Shown here: piece by piece, positions 1 through 6,922 of the stretch
How positions within the stretch are numbered: position 1 is the stretch's first letter
Layout: every line of letters begins with the position of its first letter
NCBI GenBank assembly: GCA_020049895.1
Contig: JAGVLE010000021.1
Location: 1 to 34,484, forward strand
DNA: 34,484 bases
Reading direction: 5' to 3'
DNA from: Alphaproteobacteria bacterium
GTDB taxonomy: Bacteria; Pseudomonadota; Alphaproteobacteria; UBA9655
Position numbers and translations under genes: made by a program
The notes under the pieces: model-generated
What the model was told of the DNA's origin: nothing
Database searches by the model: none
The model's input: the letters and a program-made list of their open reading frames with translations, nothing else

Positions 1-1
1 C

Positions 2-82
2 GAAATTGGAAACTTGCTGAATGCTTTTTCTCCAGATGAGTGTAAAAATTACTTCGCTTCTTCAGGCTATGTGCTTACTTAA
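2..82 (+). CDS. IS630-type transposase, C-terminal fragment (partial at window start)
   Basis: The first 26 codons are an open frame that runs in from outside the window and ends at TAA (80-82). The encoded tail (NLLNAFSPDECKNYFASSGY) looks like the C-terminus of IS630/Tc1-type DDE transposases, where the last helix typically reads roughly S-P-E-E-C-x-N-Y-F-x-x-A-G-Y. Only this end is visible, so catalytic residues and intactness cannot be judged. The beginning of another IS630-type transposase lies at the far right end of the window on the same strand. Family assignment rests on one short match recalled from family knowledge. Confidence 0.6.
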   Translation, partial: EIGNLLNAFSPDECKNYFASSGYVLT

Positions 83-345
83 ATCAAAAACGCTCTAGGT
101 TTGTATTCCTCATTGTGAAGAGATTTGTAATTGGTTTATAAAATTTCATAAAGCGTTTTTTCTTTGTTTTTGCTCGCGTCAAGTCAATCATGAAACTTTT
201 GAAAGCAGTTTAGCCTTATAGAGAAATTTAGACCTATTGCAAAAATGGGAGTGGTTTAAAAAGTATTTTGTGCATTCCAGGGTAGAGTTAAATGAGCATT
301 GTTGGACAAAATTCGATAGTCTAAAAACCTATGGAAAACTAATCC
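83..345. other. AT-rich non-coding stretch right of the transposase fragment
   Basis: No convincing gene is seen here. The stretch should contain the right end of the insertion sequence whose transposase ends at 82. A segment at about 228-245 (TTTAGACCTATTGCAAAA) has the look of an insertion-sequence terminus, but the matching left end is outside the window, so the boundary is not fixed. A short plus-strand frame at 237-455 is antisense to the secreted-protein gene and was not accepted. Confidence 0.3.
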
Positions 346-960
346 TCACTTCGCCACAAATAGTGGGTTTCCTGTCCCATCTGTCACTACGTACCCAAGG
401 ACATCCCCCGCTTGTCTCCATCCACCATGGGCATTCACCCACTCCATCACCGTAGCTTCTATGGGCTTGTGGAGCCTAAACCATCCATCTGACCACATGT
501 TAAAACCCAAAGGAAGCTTTACGTCGCCCTCATAGGCGGCCCCCTGCGCGACATTTTCATTCACCACTCGCTTCAGAGCCTTCCACTGTTTTTCGAGGGT
601 CGGGAGAGCTGCATCTGCTTGCGCTTGGTTGCAACTTTCACTGTAAGTCCATCTAGAACCTTTCGCCAGGCCCCAAGCCCCGGGGGCAGGCTTTTCAGCA
701 GTCCCTCCCAGCATCACGTGGTACGTCTTCCATTCTGACGTCTCCCCGAAACAGCAATTTGGAACATTAACCTTCTGCATCGTAGTTTCCGCTTTATAGT
801 ACTGCTGCCAGCGGCCCCAGTAGGCGGTCATCTCATCGGCTGCGCGCCGCACAGCAGCGGGGGCAGATCGGCCCTTATCATCATCATAGGGTAACCCTAC
901 AGCCGTGTGACCCAGTATGAGTGTGAGGAGGCCCAAGGCCAGAAGAAAATTTTTATGCAT
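346..960 (-). CDS. Secreted protein of unknown function, 204 aa
   Basis: The product begins with a clear Sec signal peptide (MHKNFLLALGLLTLILGHTA, cleavage probably near residue 22-25). The mature part is about 180 residues, rich in Trp and Gly, with a Cys pair (NCCFGE) near residue 69 and another Cys near residue 110 that could form disulfides in the periplasm. No family is recognised. The start ATG (958-960) has an AAAGGA ribosome-binding site about 8 nt upstream. The gene looks clearly more GC-rich than the AT-rich DNA on both sides, which fits recent acquisition or different codon use. It sits between an insertion-sequence remnant and a mobilizable element, so it may be accessory cargo. 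An 8-bp inverted repeat lies about 55 bp upstream. Confidence 0.75.
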   Translation of the reverse strand: MHKNFLLALGLLTLILGHTAVGLPYDDDKGRSAPAAVRRAADEMTAYWGRWQQYYKAETTMQKVNVPNCCFGETSEWKTYHVMLGGTAEKPAPGAWGLAKGSRWTYSESCNQAQADAALPTLEKQWKALKRVVNENVAQGAAYEGDVKLPLGFNMWSDGWFRLHKPIEATVMEWVNAHGGWRQAGDVLGYVVTDGTGNPLFVAK

Positions 961-1015
961 TCTGAATTCCTTTTGTTGAGAAAAAAGGCCTTAAAGGAAG
1001 TTTAAAAATACACCC

Positions 1016-1039
1016 AGGTTCTCCAATTATTGAGAACCT
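1016..1039. promoter_or_regulatory. Perfect 8-8-8 inverted repeat upstream of the secreted-protein gene
   Basis: AGGTTCTC (1016-1023) is exactly mirrored by GAGAACCT (1032-1039) around the 8-base spacer CAATTATT. It lies 55-80 bp upstream of the leftward gene starting at 960, so it could be an operator near its promoter. It could also be a terminator-like stem, but no T-run follows on either strand. The role is inference. Confidence 0.35.
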
Positions 1040-1441
1040 CTAGCAGAGACTTTTAGCCCCTTTGCGCATACGCCACTTCGTATTTTCTAAAGCTTTTTCA
1101 ATTGAGTAATTTTTTATTTACCCATTATCTTCCCCAACCCCCTATAAATGTCAATGTCATAAATTTTTTATGAAACTGAAAAAATCGTCTAAAATTACTT
1201 TAGTGAAGGCGTACTTATATGTTGTCTTTGCAAGCGACGGAGACCATTTGTTGGAGAAAAGGGGTTCTATTTTTGTCAAATGCGACAACAAAAGAAAGCG
1301 CTGAAAACAATCTGAAATATTCATGGAGAAAAATCTGAAAACCGCCAAAGGTGTTAGGAGAAGAATTCGGAGAATTTTTCGATTACGCAATATGTGTTGA
1401 GGGAAACACTCTCTTTTTGATATACTAAAGGTATTAGGTGC

Positions 1442-1493
1442 GGGGAGGCACTTTAGAAGCAGGAAGTTCGCCAAAGGCGCAAAATTCCTCCCC
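1442..1493. other. oriT: Candidate origin of transfer (oriT) upstream of the relaxase gene
   Basis: Just upstream of the relaxase start is a nested inverted repeat: outer arms GGGGAGG (1442-1448) and CCTCCCC (1487-1493), middle arms AGGAA (1461-1465) and TTCCT (1485-1489), inner arms CGCC (1469-1472) and GGCG (1476-1479). On the minus strand the central part reads TTTTGCGCCTTTGG. As I recall the published sites, this resembles the nick core of MobQ-type origins (RSF1010 and Ti-plasmid family, ...TGCGCCCTT...). Transfer origins of this class commonly lie beside the relaxase gene. The nick position is not shown by sequence alone. Confidence 0.45.
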
Positions 1494-1527
1494 CAAAACT
1501 AATTCCATTGGTTAGAAGGAGCCCTTC

Positions 1528-4500
1528 ATGGCGATTCAATTTGCACGTTGCGAATATATCTCCCGAAGCACGGGTGGGAATGCCTGCCGGAAAGCAGCCT
1601 ATAACGCGCGGACGGCTATTGTTTGTGATCGCACAGGAGAAACATTCTCGTATCAAGCCAAGGGAGATGTTTCCCATCATGAGGTTCTCTTGCCTCCAGG
1701 GGCTCATCCAAAATTTGCAGATAGCTCTACTCTTTGGAATGAAGCTGAGAAATGCGAGAAACGGAAAGATAGCCAGGTGGCAAAGGAGATCGTTCTTGCT
1801 CTTCCTGATGATGCCCAAGTCGCCTTAGAGGACCGCATTGAGCTGGCTCAGCGGTTTGCACGGGAGAACTTTGTTAACCATGGGGTGGCTGTTCAAGTCG
1901 ACCTCCATTCCCCAGACCATGATGCCTGTCCTCGCGAAAGCGGGGAACTTAATTGGCATGCCCATTTGTTGATTGCCACACGTCGCTTCTCTGAAGATGG
2001 AAACACCTTCTCTCTCAAGAAAGCCACGGATCTAGATCCTGTGGTGAGTGGAAGCCGCCATACGGTCGTTGAAGCCACTATTTGGGGAGAGAGTTGGCGG
2101 GATATTCAAAACAGCTATTTTGAAGAGAAAGGCTATGACCTAAAGGTGGACCCACTTGGAATCCTTCCTCAAGAACATTTAGGCCCTGTGCGGATGCGTC
2201 ATCATATGAACCAAGCCATTGAGCGGTCTTATGAGCTCCAAAAGGCGAATGAACAGCTATCCTGCCATCCAAAATCTATTCTTGAGGTACTTACACATCA
2301 TCAAGCCATCTTTACGGAACACGATGTTGACCGTTTCTTGACGAAGCATGCGGGTCAAGTAGATCATGCAGACCTGAAAGAAAATGTTCTCAGTCACCTT
2401 TCTGTTATTCCCCTGTATGATAAGGAAACGGGAGAAAAGACACCTTTCTTCACAACACATGAGGTACGTCAAGAAGAAGAAAAACTCTTGCGCTTTGCGG
2501 ACTCTATTTCAAAACGTTCGTCTCACGCTCTTACGACAGCAGCTATTGAGAAAGGCGTGGAAGGACGGGCATTCACTCAGGAACAGAAAGCCGCTTATGA
2601 GCAGTGTGTGGGATCAGAGCACAACCTTTCTATCATTCAGGGCCGTGCTGGCGTAGGGAAAAGTTATGTGCTCTCAGCTATTTGTGAGGCTCATAAGGAA
2701 TCTGGATTTCGTGTCATTGGGCTTGCGCCTACTCATAAGGTGGCAACAGCCTTAAAGGATAGTGGTTTTGAAGCAACCAACACCTGTCATGGGGTTGTGT
2801 TTTCTCACAAGGATAAACCACTGCCCTCAAAAGCCCTCGTGGTCGTTGATGAAGCCGCCATGATGGGGAGTTCTCTGTCCGTGGAGCTGTTTAATATCAT
2901 TAAGAGAAGTGATGCCAAGCTCATCCTTGTAGGAGATGACCGTCAATTGAGTTCTGTTGATCGATCAGGCGCCTTCGGGCTTTTGGCAAAGCGATTTGGG
3001 GCTGTAGAACTCCAAGATGTTCGCCGTCAAGCCATTGATTGGCAACGCGCAGTATCTGAACATCTGTCTCAAGGTACCATTAAGGAGGCCGTTTCTTTGC
3101 TGCAGGAGAACCAAGGTATTGTGTGGGCAGCGACAAAAGAGGATTCTCTCGCTGCCCTCCTAAAAGACTGGAACCAAGGTGAAGGGCTACGGCAAATCCT
3201 TGCGCCAAGGAATGTGGATGTTGACGCTCTGAATCAAGGGGCTCGAGACATCTTACGCTCCCAAGGCAAGTTAGGAGACCTGGAGATTACCTGCACAACC
3301 CAAAGAGGACAAGCAACCTTTGCGAAAGGAGATCGTATCCAGTTTACAAAAACAGATAAAGCCCAAGGGCTCGAAAATGGTCGGTTTGGCGTGATTGACC
3401 GCATCGATTCCAATACCAAGATAATCCATGTGACTTTAGATAATAAAGAAGCACTGGAGATTGACCCAACTACCTACACAGGCCTGCGTCACGGGTATGC
3501 AGCAACAGTCTATAAGGCCCAAGGCTCCACCCTTGAGCGGGCCTATGTTCTCCATGGCAAAGCCACGAATAAAGCCACCAATTATGTGGCCCTCACTCGT
3601 CAGACACAGTCTTTATCTCTTTATGTCGCCAAAGAAGAAACGCCAACAGAACGCGCTCTTGCCCATCAAATGAGCCGGGACGCTAACAAAAGCTCGAGCC
3701 TTCTGTTTGATGCGCAGCGGGATAAGGAACGGCGTCAGGAAGATAAGCCCTTAACGACGCAGCTGAAGCATGGAGTTGAGGATGTGGTGACCAAGATAAC
3801 GGATGCCTTCCATTCTAACAGGAAATTCTATCAATTTGAGAAACAGACGGAACGATCATCAGAAGTGACATTAACTCACAAACCCACAAAGGAATTTTCG
3901 AGAGAGACGTCTGCTTCCTTCAAACTTGAAAAAGAGGAAAACCCCAATAGTTGCTGGATGGACTCCTCTTCTGCGTATCAAAATGATCCTGAAGAGAAAG
4001 AAAACAATCGTCAAATTCGTAGACCTTCTCTTTGGCGTAATCCTGAGAAAAATCAGCCAGAAAAATCCTTACCTCAAAAAGGATACAAAGGATTCTGGAG
4101 AGATCCCACGTCTTCCGTTCAGAAGAGAAGTGAGCCACAAAAAGGGTATAAAGGATTTTGGAGAGAAAAATCGTCGATTGCCAATCAGGAAGAAAGGAGA
4201 ACAACCTCTTTTCAGAAAGAGCCGCATCTTGACCCTATGCCCACCAAAATTTTGGAGGAAGTTAGTGAACATATCAGAGATCAACTCCACGTTATTAAAA
4301 GCTATGCAGGAACTGGTCTTGCTCATAAAGCCAAGGATGAGCTCCATCGTTATATGGAAAATATTGAAACCCATACCTCTCTTGCTCCACTCCTTCGTGA
4401 TCACGATCTTCATCTTATGAAAGAAGTCGACCATATTTTCAAAGAGCAAGAACATCAGTTGGAGCATAGCCGTGACAAAGGGATGGATTTTGGGATGTAG
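1528..4500 (+). CDS. traA: MobQ/TraA-type conjugative relaxase-helicase, 990 aa
   Basis: This protein would nick oriT, stay covalently bound to the strand and unwind the DNA during conjugative transfer. The N-terminal MobA/MobL relaxase domain (about 1-220) carries the metal-binding HxH in NWHAHLL (His144, His146), with catalytic Tyr candidates near the N-terminus (Tyr10, Tyr25). The central superfamily 1 helicase domain has Walker A GRAGVGKS (372-379), Walker B VVVDEAA (Asp441, Glu442), a GDDRQL motif and a late YAATVYKAQGS motif with a VALTR box. The C-terminal third is charged and has WR repeats (SLWRN, GYKGFWRD, GYKGFWRE) and a helical tail. AAGGAG lies about 7 nt before ATG. Length fits the TraA family of Ti plasmids and Rickettsiales integrative elements. 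No mating-pore genes are present, so transfer would need a helper T4SS. Confidence 0.93.
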   Translation: MAIQFARCEYISRSTGGNACRKAAYNARTAIVCDRTGETFSYQAKGDVSHHEVLLPPGAHPKFADSSTLWNEAEKCEKRKDSQVAKEIVLALPDDAQVALEDRIELAQRFARENFVNHGVAVQVDLHSPDHDACPRESGELNWHAHLLIATRRFSEDGNTFSLKKATDLDPVVSGSRHTVVEATIWGESWRDIQNSYFEEKGYDLKVDPLGILPQEHLGPVRMRHHMNQAIERSYELQKANEQLSCHPKSILEVLTHHQAIFTEHDVDRFLTKHAGQVDHADLKENVLSHLSVIPLYDKETGEKTPFFTTHEVRQEEEKLLRFADSISKRSSHALTTAAIEKGVEGRAFTQEQKAAYEQCVGSEHNLSIIQGRAGVGKSYVLSAICEAHKESGFRVIGLAPTHKVATALKDSGFEATNTCHGVVFSHKDKPLPSKALVVVDEAAMMGSSLSVELFNIIKRSDAKLILVGDDRQLSSVDRSGAFGLLAKRFGAVELQDVRRQAIDWQRAVSEHLSQGTIKEAVSLLQENQGIVWAATKEDSLAALLKDWNQGEGLRQILAPRNVDVDALNQGARDILRSQGKLGDLEITCTTQRGQATFAKGDRIQFTKTDKAQGLENGRFGVIDRIDSNTKIIHVTLDNKEALEIDPTTYTGLRHGYAATVYKAQGSTLERAYVLHGKATNKATNYVALTRQTQSLSLYVAKEETPTERALAHQMSRDANKSSSLLFDAQRDKERRQEDKPLTTQLKHGVEDVVTKITDAFHSNRKFYQFEKQTERSSEVTLTHKPTKEFSRETSASFKLEKEENPNSCWMDSSSAYQNDPEEKENNRQIRRPSLWRNPEKNQPEKSLPQKGYKGFWRDPTSSVQKRSEPQKGYKGFWREKSSIANQEERRTTSFQKEPHLDPMPTKILEEVSEHIRDQLHVIKSYAGTGLAHKAKDELHRYMENIETHTSLAPLLRDHDLHLMKEVDHIFKEQEHQLEHSRDKGMDFGM

Positions 4501-4625
4501 GGTGCTTGTTGGAGTTTATGGGCATGAACGGGTTAAGGAATGGCAGTATGCCTGGGAGATGAGGATCTTGTCTAATCTCCTGATTCCGTTACGACGCCCA
4601 ATTACATTAAATGCAAGAAACTGTC

Positions 4626-5039
4626 TTACAACAAACCTAGAGATTCAAGAACGTTGTGAATTTTTCTTACTAACTCCGACACAGAGTTGACGTTTCCGCA
4701 AAAACTCGAAATGCTAGAAAAAAGCTTAGAGACAACACCTTTTTCAGGTTCACTTTTTCTTACTTCTTCTTTTAAGGTAGAAATTTCAGCTTTTAGGCTC
4801 AAATTTTCGCTTTCAGCAGAAAGAAGCTGATTTAAAAGATTTTCCAAGATTTCGTAGGGAGAAACAGTATTTCCAGCCTTTGCATTTGATCCAATTGCAA
4901 TAGAGCCAGGGCCTGCCTCTGCATTATGTCCATAAGCGCCAGGTCTCATGACGCTTTCAGTTACCACAACACATCTGTTGCCGACTCTCAGGTTTAATGG
5001 GAGCGGCCCCACTATCGTTGTATCGTCACCAATTTCCAT
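4626..5039 (-). CDS. Small β-roll plus coiled-coil protein, 137 aa
   Basis: No full-length family is recognised. Residues about 28-56 contain a motif of the YadA-head left-handed β-roll kind: GAYGHNAEAGPGSIAIGSNAKAG, with the G-x-N-A-x-A-G-x-x-S-I-A-I-G pattern. Residues about 60-92 form a heptad-like coiled coil (LLNQLL, LSLKAEISTLKEEV). The C-terminus is helical. There is no signal peptide or anchor, so unlike real YadA-type adhesins this is probably cytosolic. The β-roll repeat and coiled coil suggest a homotrimer. The ribosome-binding site before ATG 5039 is weak (AAGAAAG). It lies within the mobilizable element, downstream of a membrane-protein gene on the same strand with a 198-bp gap. 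Confidence 0.65.
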   Translation of the reverse strand: MEIGDDTTIVGPLPLNLRVGNRCVVVTESVMRPGAYGHNAEAGPGSIAIGSNAKAGNTVSPYEILENLLNQLLSAESENLSLKAEISTLKEEVRKSEPEKGVVSKLFSSISSFCGNVNSVSELVRKIHNVLESLGLL

Positions 5040-5237
5040 ATTTTTACTTTCTTAACAATTCTCGCTATTTTCCCCTTGATATGCATTTTTTGTCAACAGG
5101 AAAGGAACTTTTCTAGGTGTCTTGCATTTCAAATTTTATTTACTTAGAAGCGTATGTCTCAATTCTTAATCCATCATACCTCTGAAGGAGCTTATCCGTC
5201 GATTCAGGTCCATGCTTGTATGCTCGACGCTGTAACT

Positions 5238-5813
5238 TTAAACCCCTTTAATAAGAACAGAGAGAACATGTGCTATTGCAGCAGGGGTCGTCTCTCTAGC
5301 ATTCGCATATTCTTGCATATGATGGGTTAAAGTTTTTTTTCCTTCCAGAGAAAGGGTTGAATTTTCAATATGTTCAATTATTTTTTCTTTAATTTTTACA
5401 AAATTGCTAATGCCATCGTTTGTACTAAGAATGACATCGTCTGCTAATAATTTTGCTAATACTAATTTTGACAAGCGCTCAGCTTGTTTTTTTATAATTT
5501 CATCTTGCTCTTGATATAAAACAGCAGGAGCTTTTATAAGACAAGTAAAATATTTTATTGGATATTTAATAATTGCTACTACAATTGATAATATCACATT
5601 TTCTATTTCGCTCATGACATATATGCGTTGTTCTTTAAAGAAGAAAAAACAAATGGCCGTTGTTATAACAAAAGAAACCATATGAGATATATGTTCTGTT
5701 TTTTCTTTCTCGTTTAAATAAAAAGCTTTTTCCTTTGCATATTTGTGTAAATTTTTCCAATAAAGGAAATATTCTTTTATTTTATTTTTTTCGCTACAAC
5801 ATCTATCATTCAT
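5238..5813 (-). CDS. Membrane protein of unknown function, 191 aa
   Basis: Lys-rich N-terminal helix (1-42), then two hydrophobic segments (about 45-60, VSFVITTAICFFFF, and about 73-95, VILSIVVAIIKYPIKYFTCLI), then a charged helical cytosolic part of about 95 residues. No family is recognised. The gene is very AT-rich compared with the relaxase and primase genes, which suggests a separate origin within the element. The start ATG has a weak purine-rich site (AGAAGAGA) upstream. The next gene on the same strand codes for the β-roll/coiled-coil protein, so the two may form a cargo module of the element; this pairing is inference from position only. Confidence 0.65.
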   Translation of the reverse strand: MNDRCCSEKNKIKEYFLYWKNLHKYAKEKAFYLNEKEKTEHISHMVSFVITTAICFFFFKEQRIYVMSEIENVILSIVVAIIKYPIKYFTCLIKAPAVLYQEQDEIIKKQAERLSKLVLAKLLADDVILSTNDGISNFVKIKEKIIEHIENSTLSLEGKKTLTHHMQEYANARETTPAAIAHVLSVLIKGV

Positions 5814-5840
5814 ATGGATTCTCTTCTTTTATTTAATAAA

Positions 5841-5870
5841 ATCAACAATATTAGAAAATTGTTTGTTGAT
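5841..5870. promoter_or_regulatory. 8-bp inverted repeat between two leftward genes (operator or terminator)
   Basis: ATCAACAA (5841-5848) pairs exactly with TTGTTGAT (5863-5870) around 14 bases. Read on the minus strand the stem is followed by TTTTATT, so it could end transcription of the leftward cluster that stops at 5992. It also lies about 30 bp upstream of the gene starting at 5813 and could be an operator there. Confidence 0.35.
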
Positions 5871-5991
5871 CAATCAAGATGTCACATTGGTGATCATGAA
5901 GAGGTGATTTTTTGAAGTAATACAATAGAATAAATTCTTCTTCGGATAGAAAAAATGAAACCTTTAACATAAAATATATTTATATTAACAT

Positions 5992-6471
5992 TTAAAATCT
6001 CTTCACCAACCACATAAACACCATCAGTCCTGTCATTGCGCTTGCTAAGGATGCTGTGAGAAGAAGTGGTAGAAAAGGCCAGCCCCATCTAAGTCGATAT
6101 TTGTTCTGAATCCGTTCGCAGAGGGATTCGGTTTGGGCAACAGCATTTTCTAGCCTCTTGACGTCATCTTCAGACCGCTTCACAAGTGGAGCTACGAGAA
6201 GCCAGGTGCGAGTTTGGCAGTCATCTAGAATATCTTGGAAATTTTCTTTCAGCCGGTCTTTTATATGTTTTGACACAGTGATTCGGAGTTCGTCTTCTAA
6301 AGCCTCCTTCAGGTCAGACAGCTTGTCCTCAAAAATTTCCAGCTGCTCTTGATGGAGCTTCTTAAACGAATGCACAAGGGATGATTTGAGGGTGTCTAAG
6401 CAAAGCTCTTTTAGGGTCTCCCTTTCCAGCTTCTGGACGTCGGAGAGAGAATATTTGCTGTCAGAGTCCAT
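5992..6471 (-). CDS. Coiled-coil protein with C-terminal membrane anchor, 159 aa
   Basis: The product is mostly charged helix with coiled-coil character (about residues 10-125) and ends in one hydrophobic segment (FLPLLLTASLASAMTGLMVFMW) followed by a basic tail, so it is probably tail-anchored in the inner membrane with its helices in the cytosol. No family is certain; the layout recalls MobC/MbeB-like accessory mobilization proteins that sit beside relaxase systems. AAGGAG (6482-6487, minus strand) precedes two candidate starts: GTG at 6477 (4-nt spacing) and ATG at 6471 (10-nt spacing). I chose ATG. The start overlaps the end of the upstream gene, so the two are translationally coupled in the primase operon. 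Confidence 0.7.
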   Translation of the reverse strand: MDSDSKYSLSDVQKLERETLKELCLDTLKSSLVHSFKKLHQEQLEIFEDKLSDLKEALEDELRITVSKHIKDRLKENFQDILDDCQTRTWLLVAPLVKRSEDDVKRLENAVAQTESLCERIQNKYRLRWGWPFLPLLLTASLASAMTGLMVFMWLVKRF

Positions 6472-6922
6472 GATCACGGGGCTCCTTATTGCGCCAGAAA
6501 ATATAGTCTTGGGTTGAGTGCCACGCTTTCGCTGAGTGAATCCTGCGATTCAGCCACTCATTGAGAGAAATCTTAGGGCTAGAGTGTTGTTCAGGAAGAG
6601 ACAGCAGAATCGCAATAAATGCATCCTGATAGGCAATCCTTTCTGCTTGAGCTGTGCTTTGATGACCATCGTACTCAGCAATGGCCAAGCGTTCTTCAAA
6701 TTCTTCTTGGACGGAGCTCCCAGGAACTGACAACACTGACAAACCTCCCTCCATGTTTTGGTTGTCAGGTTTGTCAGTAACTTTAGTGTTCATATTTTGA
6801 GAATTTTTGGAAAAATCTCCTTGAGAAAGAACTGACAACACTGACAAATCGCCCCCCATGTTTTGGTTGTCAGGCTTGTCAGTAGTTTTATGGGTAAGAA
6901 ATCTTGTGAGCCAGACTCCCAT
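6461..6922 (-). CDS. Repeat-containing small protein of the primase operon, 153 aa
   Basis: The gene starts in a TAATG overlap with the stop of the primase gene and overlaps the next gene, so it is expressed from the same transcript. The N-terminal half has two copies of a motif TDKPDNQNMGGDLSVLSV / TDKPDNQNMEGGLSVLSV at about residues 14-31 and 49-66, encoded by a palindromic DNA repeat (6727-6882). The C-terminal half (about 70-150) is a folded-looking segment rich in Glu, Ala and Trp. No family is recognised. The repeat may exist for the DNA structure rather than for the protein. Small ORFs with TDK-type repeats after primase genes are, as I recall, common in mobile DNA. Confidence 0.75.
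   Translation of the reverse strand: MGVWLTRFLTHKTTDKPDNQNMGGDLSVLSVLSQGDFSKNSQNMNTKVTDKPDNQNMEGGLSVLSVPGSSVQEEFEERLAIAEYDGHQSTAQAERIAYQDAFIAILLSLPEQHSSPKISLNEWLNRRIHSAKAWHSTQDYIFWRNKEPRDHGL
6727..6882. repeat. Eight CTGACAA/TTGTCAG heptamers in two palindromic units (iteron-like)
   Basis: Unit 1 (6727-6777) has CTGACAA at 6727 and 6736 and the inverse TTGTCAG at 6762 and 6771. Unit 2 (6832-6882) has CTGACAA at 6832 and 6841 and TTGTCAG at 6867 and 6876. Within each pair the spacing is exactly 9 bp and the two units are offset by 105 bp (35 codons). Each unit can form a long hairpin with CCATGTTTTGG in the loop. The array lies inside a coding region next to the primase gene. It could bind a replication or partition protein, or act as a recombination or single-strand origin; this is inference. 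Confidence 0.75.

Larger units (their letters stand above)
961..1527. other. Non-coding region between the secreted-protein gene and the relaxase
   Basis: These 567 bases contain no gene I can support; short frames on the minus strand at 1157-1474 and 1453-1818 have unlikely composition and no ribosome-binding sites. The region holds two structures described separately: an inverted repeat at 1016-1039 and a nested inverted repeat at 1442-1493 that is a candidate transfer origin. The rest is AT-rich, with a run of C and T at 1130-1142. Confidence 0.6.

Noticed and set aside
237-455. Plus-strand frame of 72 codons
   Set aside because: Lies antisense over the end of the secreted-protein gene and has no ribosome-binding site or family features.
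1157-1818. Two minus-strand frames before and across the relaxase start
   Set aside because: One is AT-driven non-coding DNA with no start signal; the other is antisense to a clearly coding region.
6727-6882. Possible CRISPR-like or transposon inverted repeats
   Set aside because: Units are palindromic heptamer sets inside a coding frame, with no spacer variety and no flanking target duplication.
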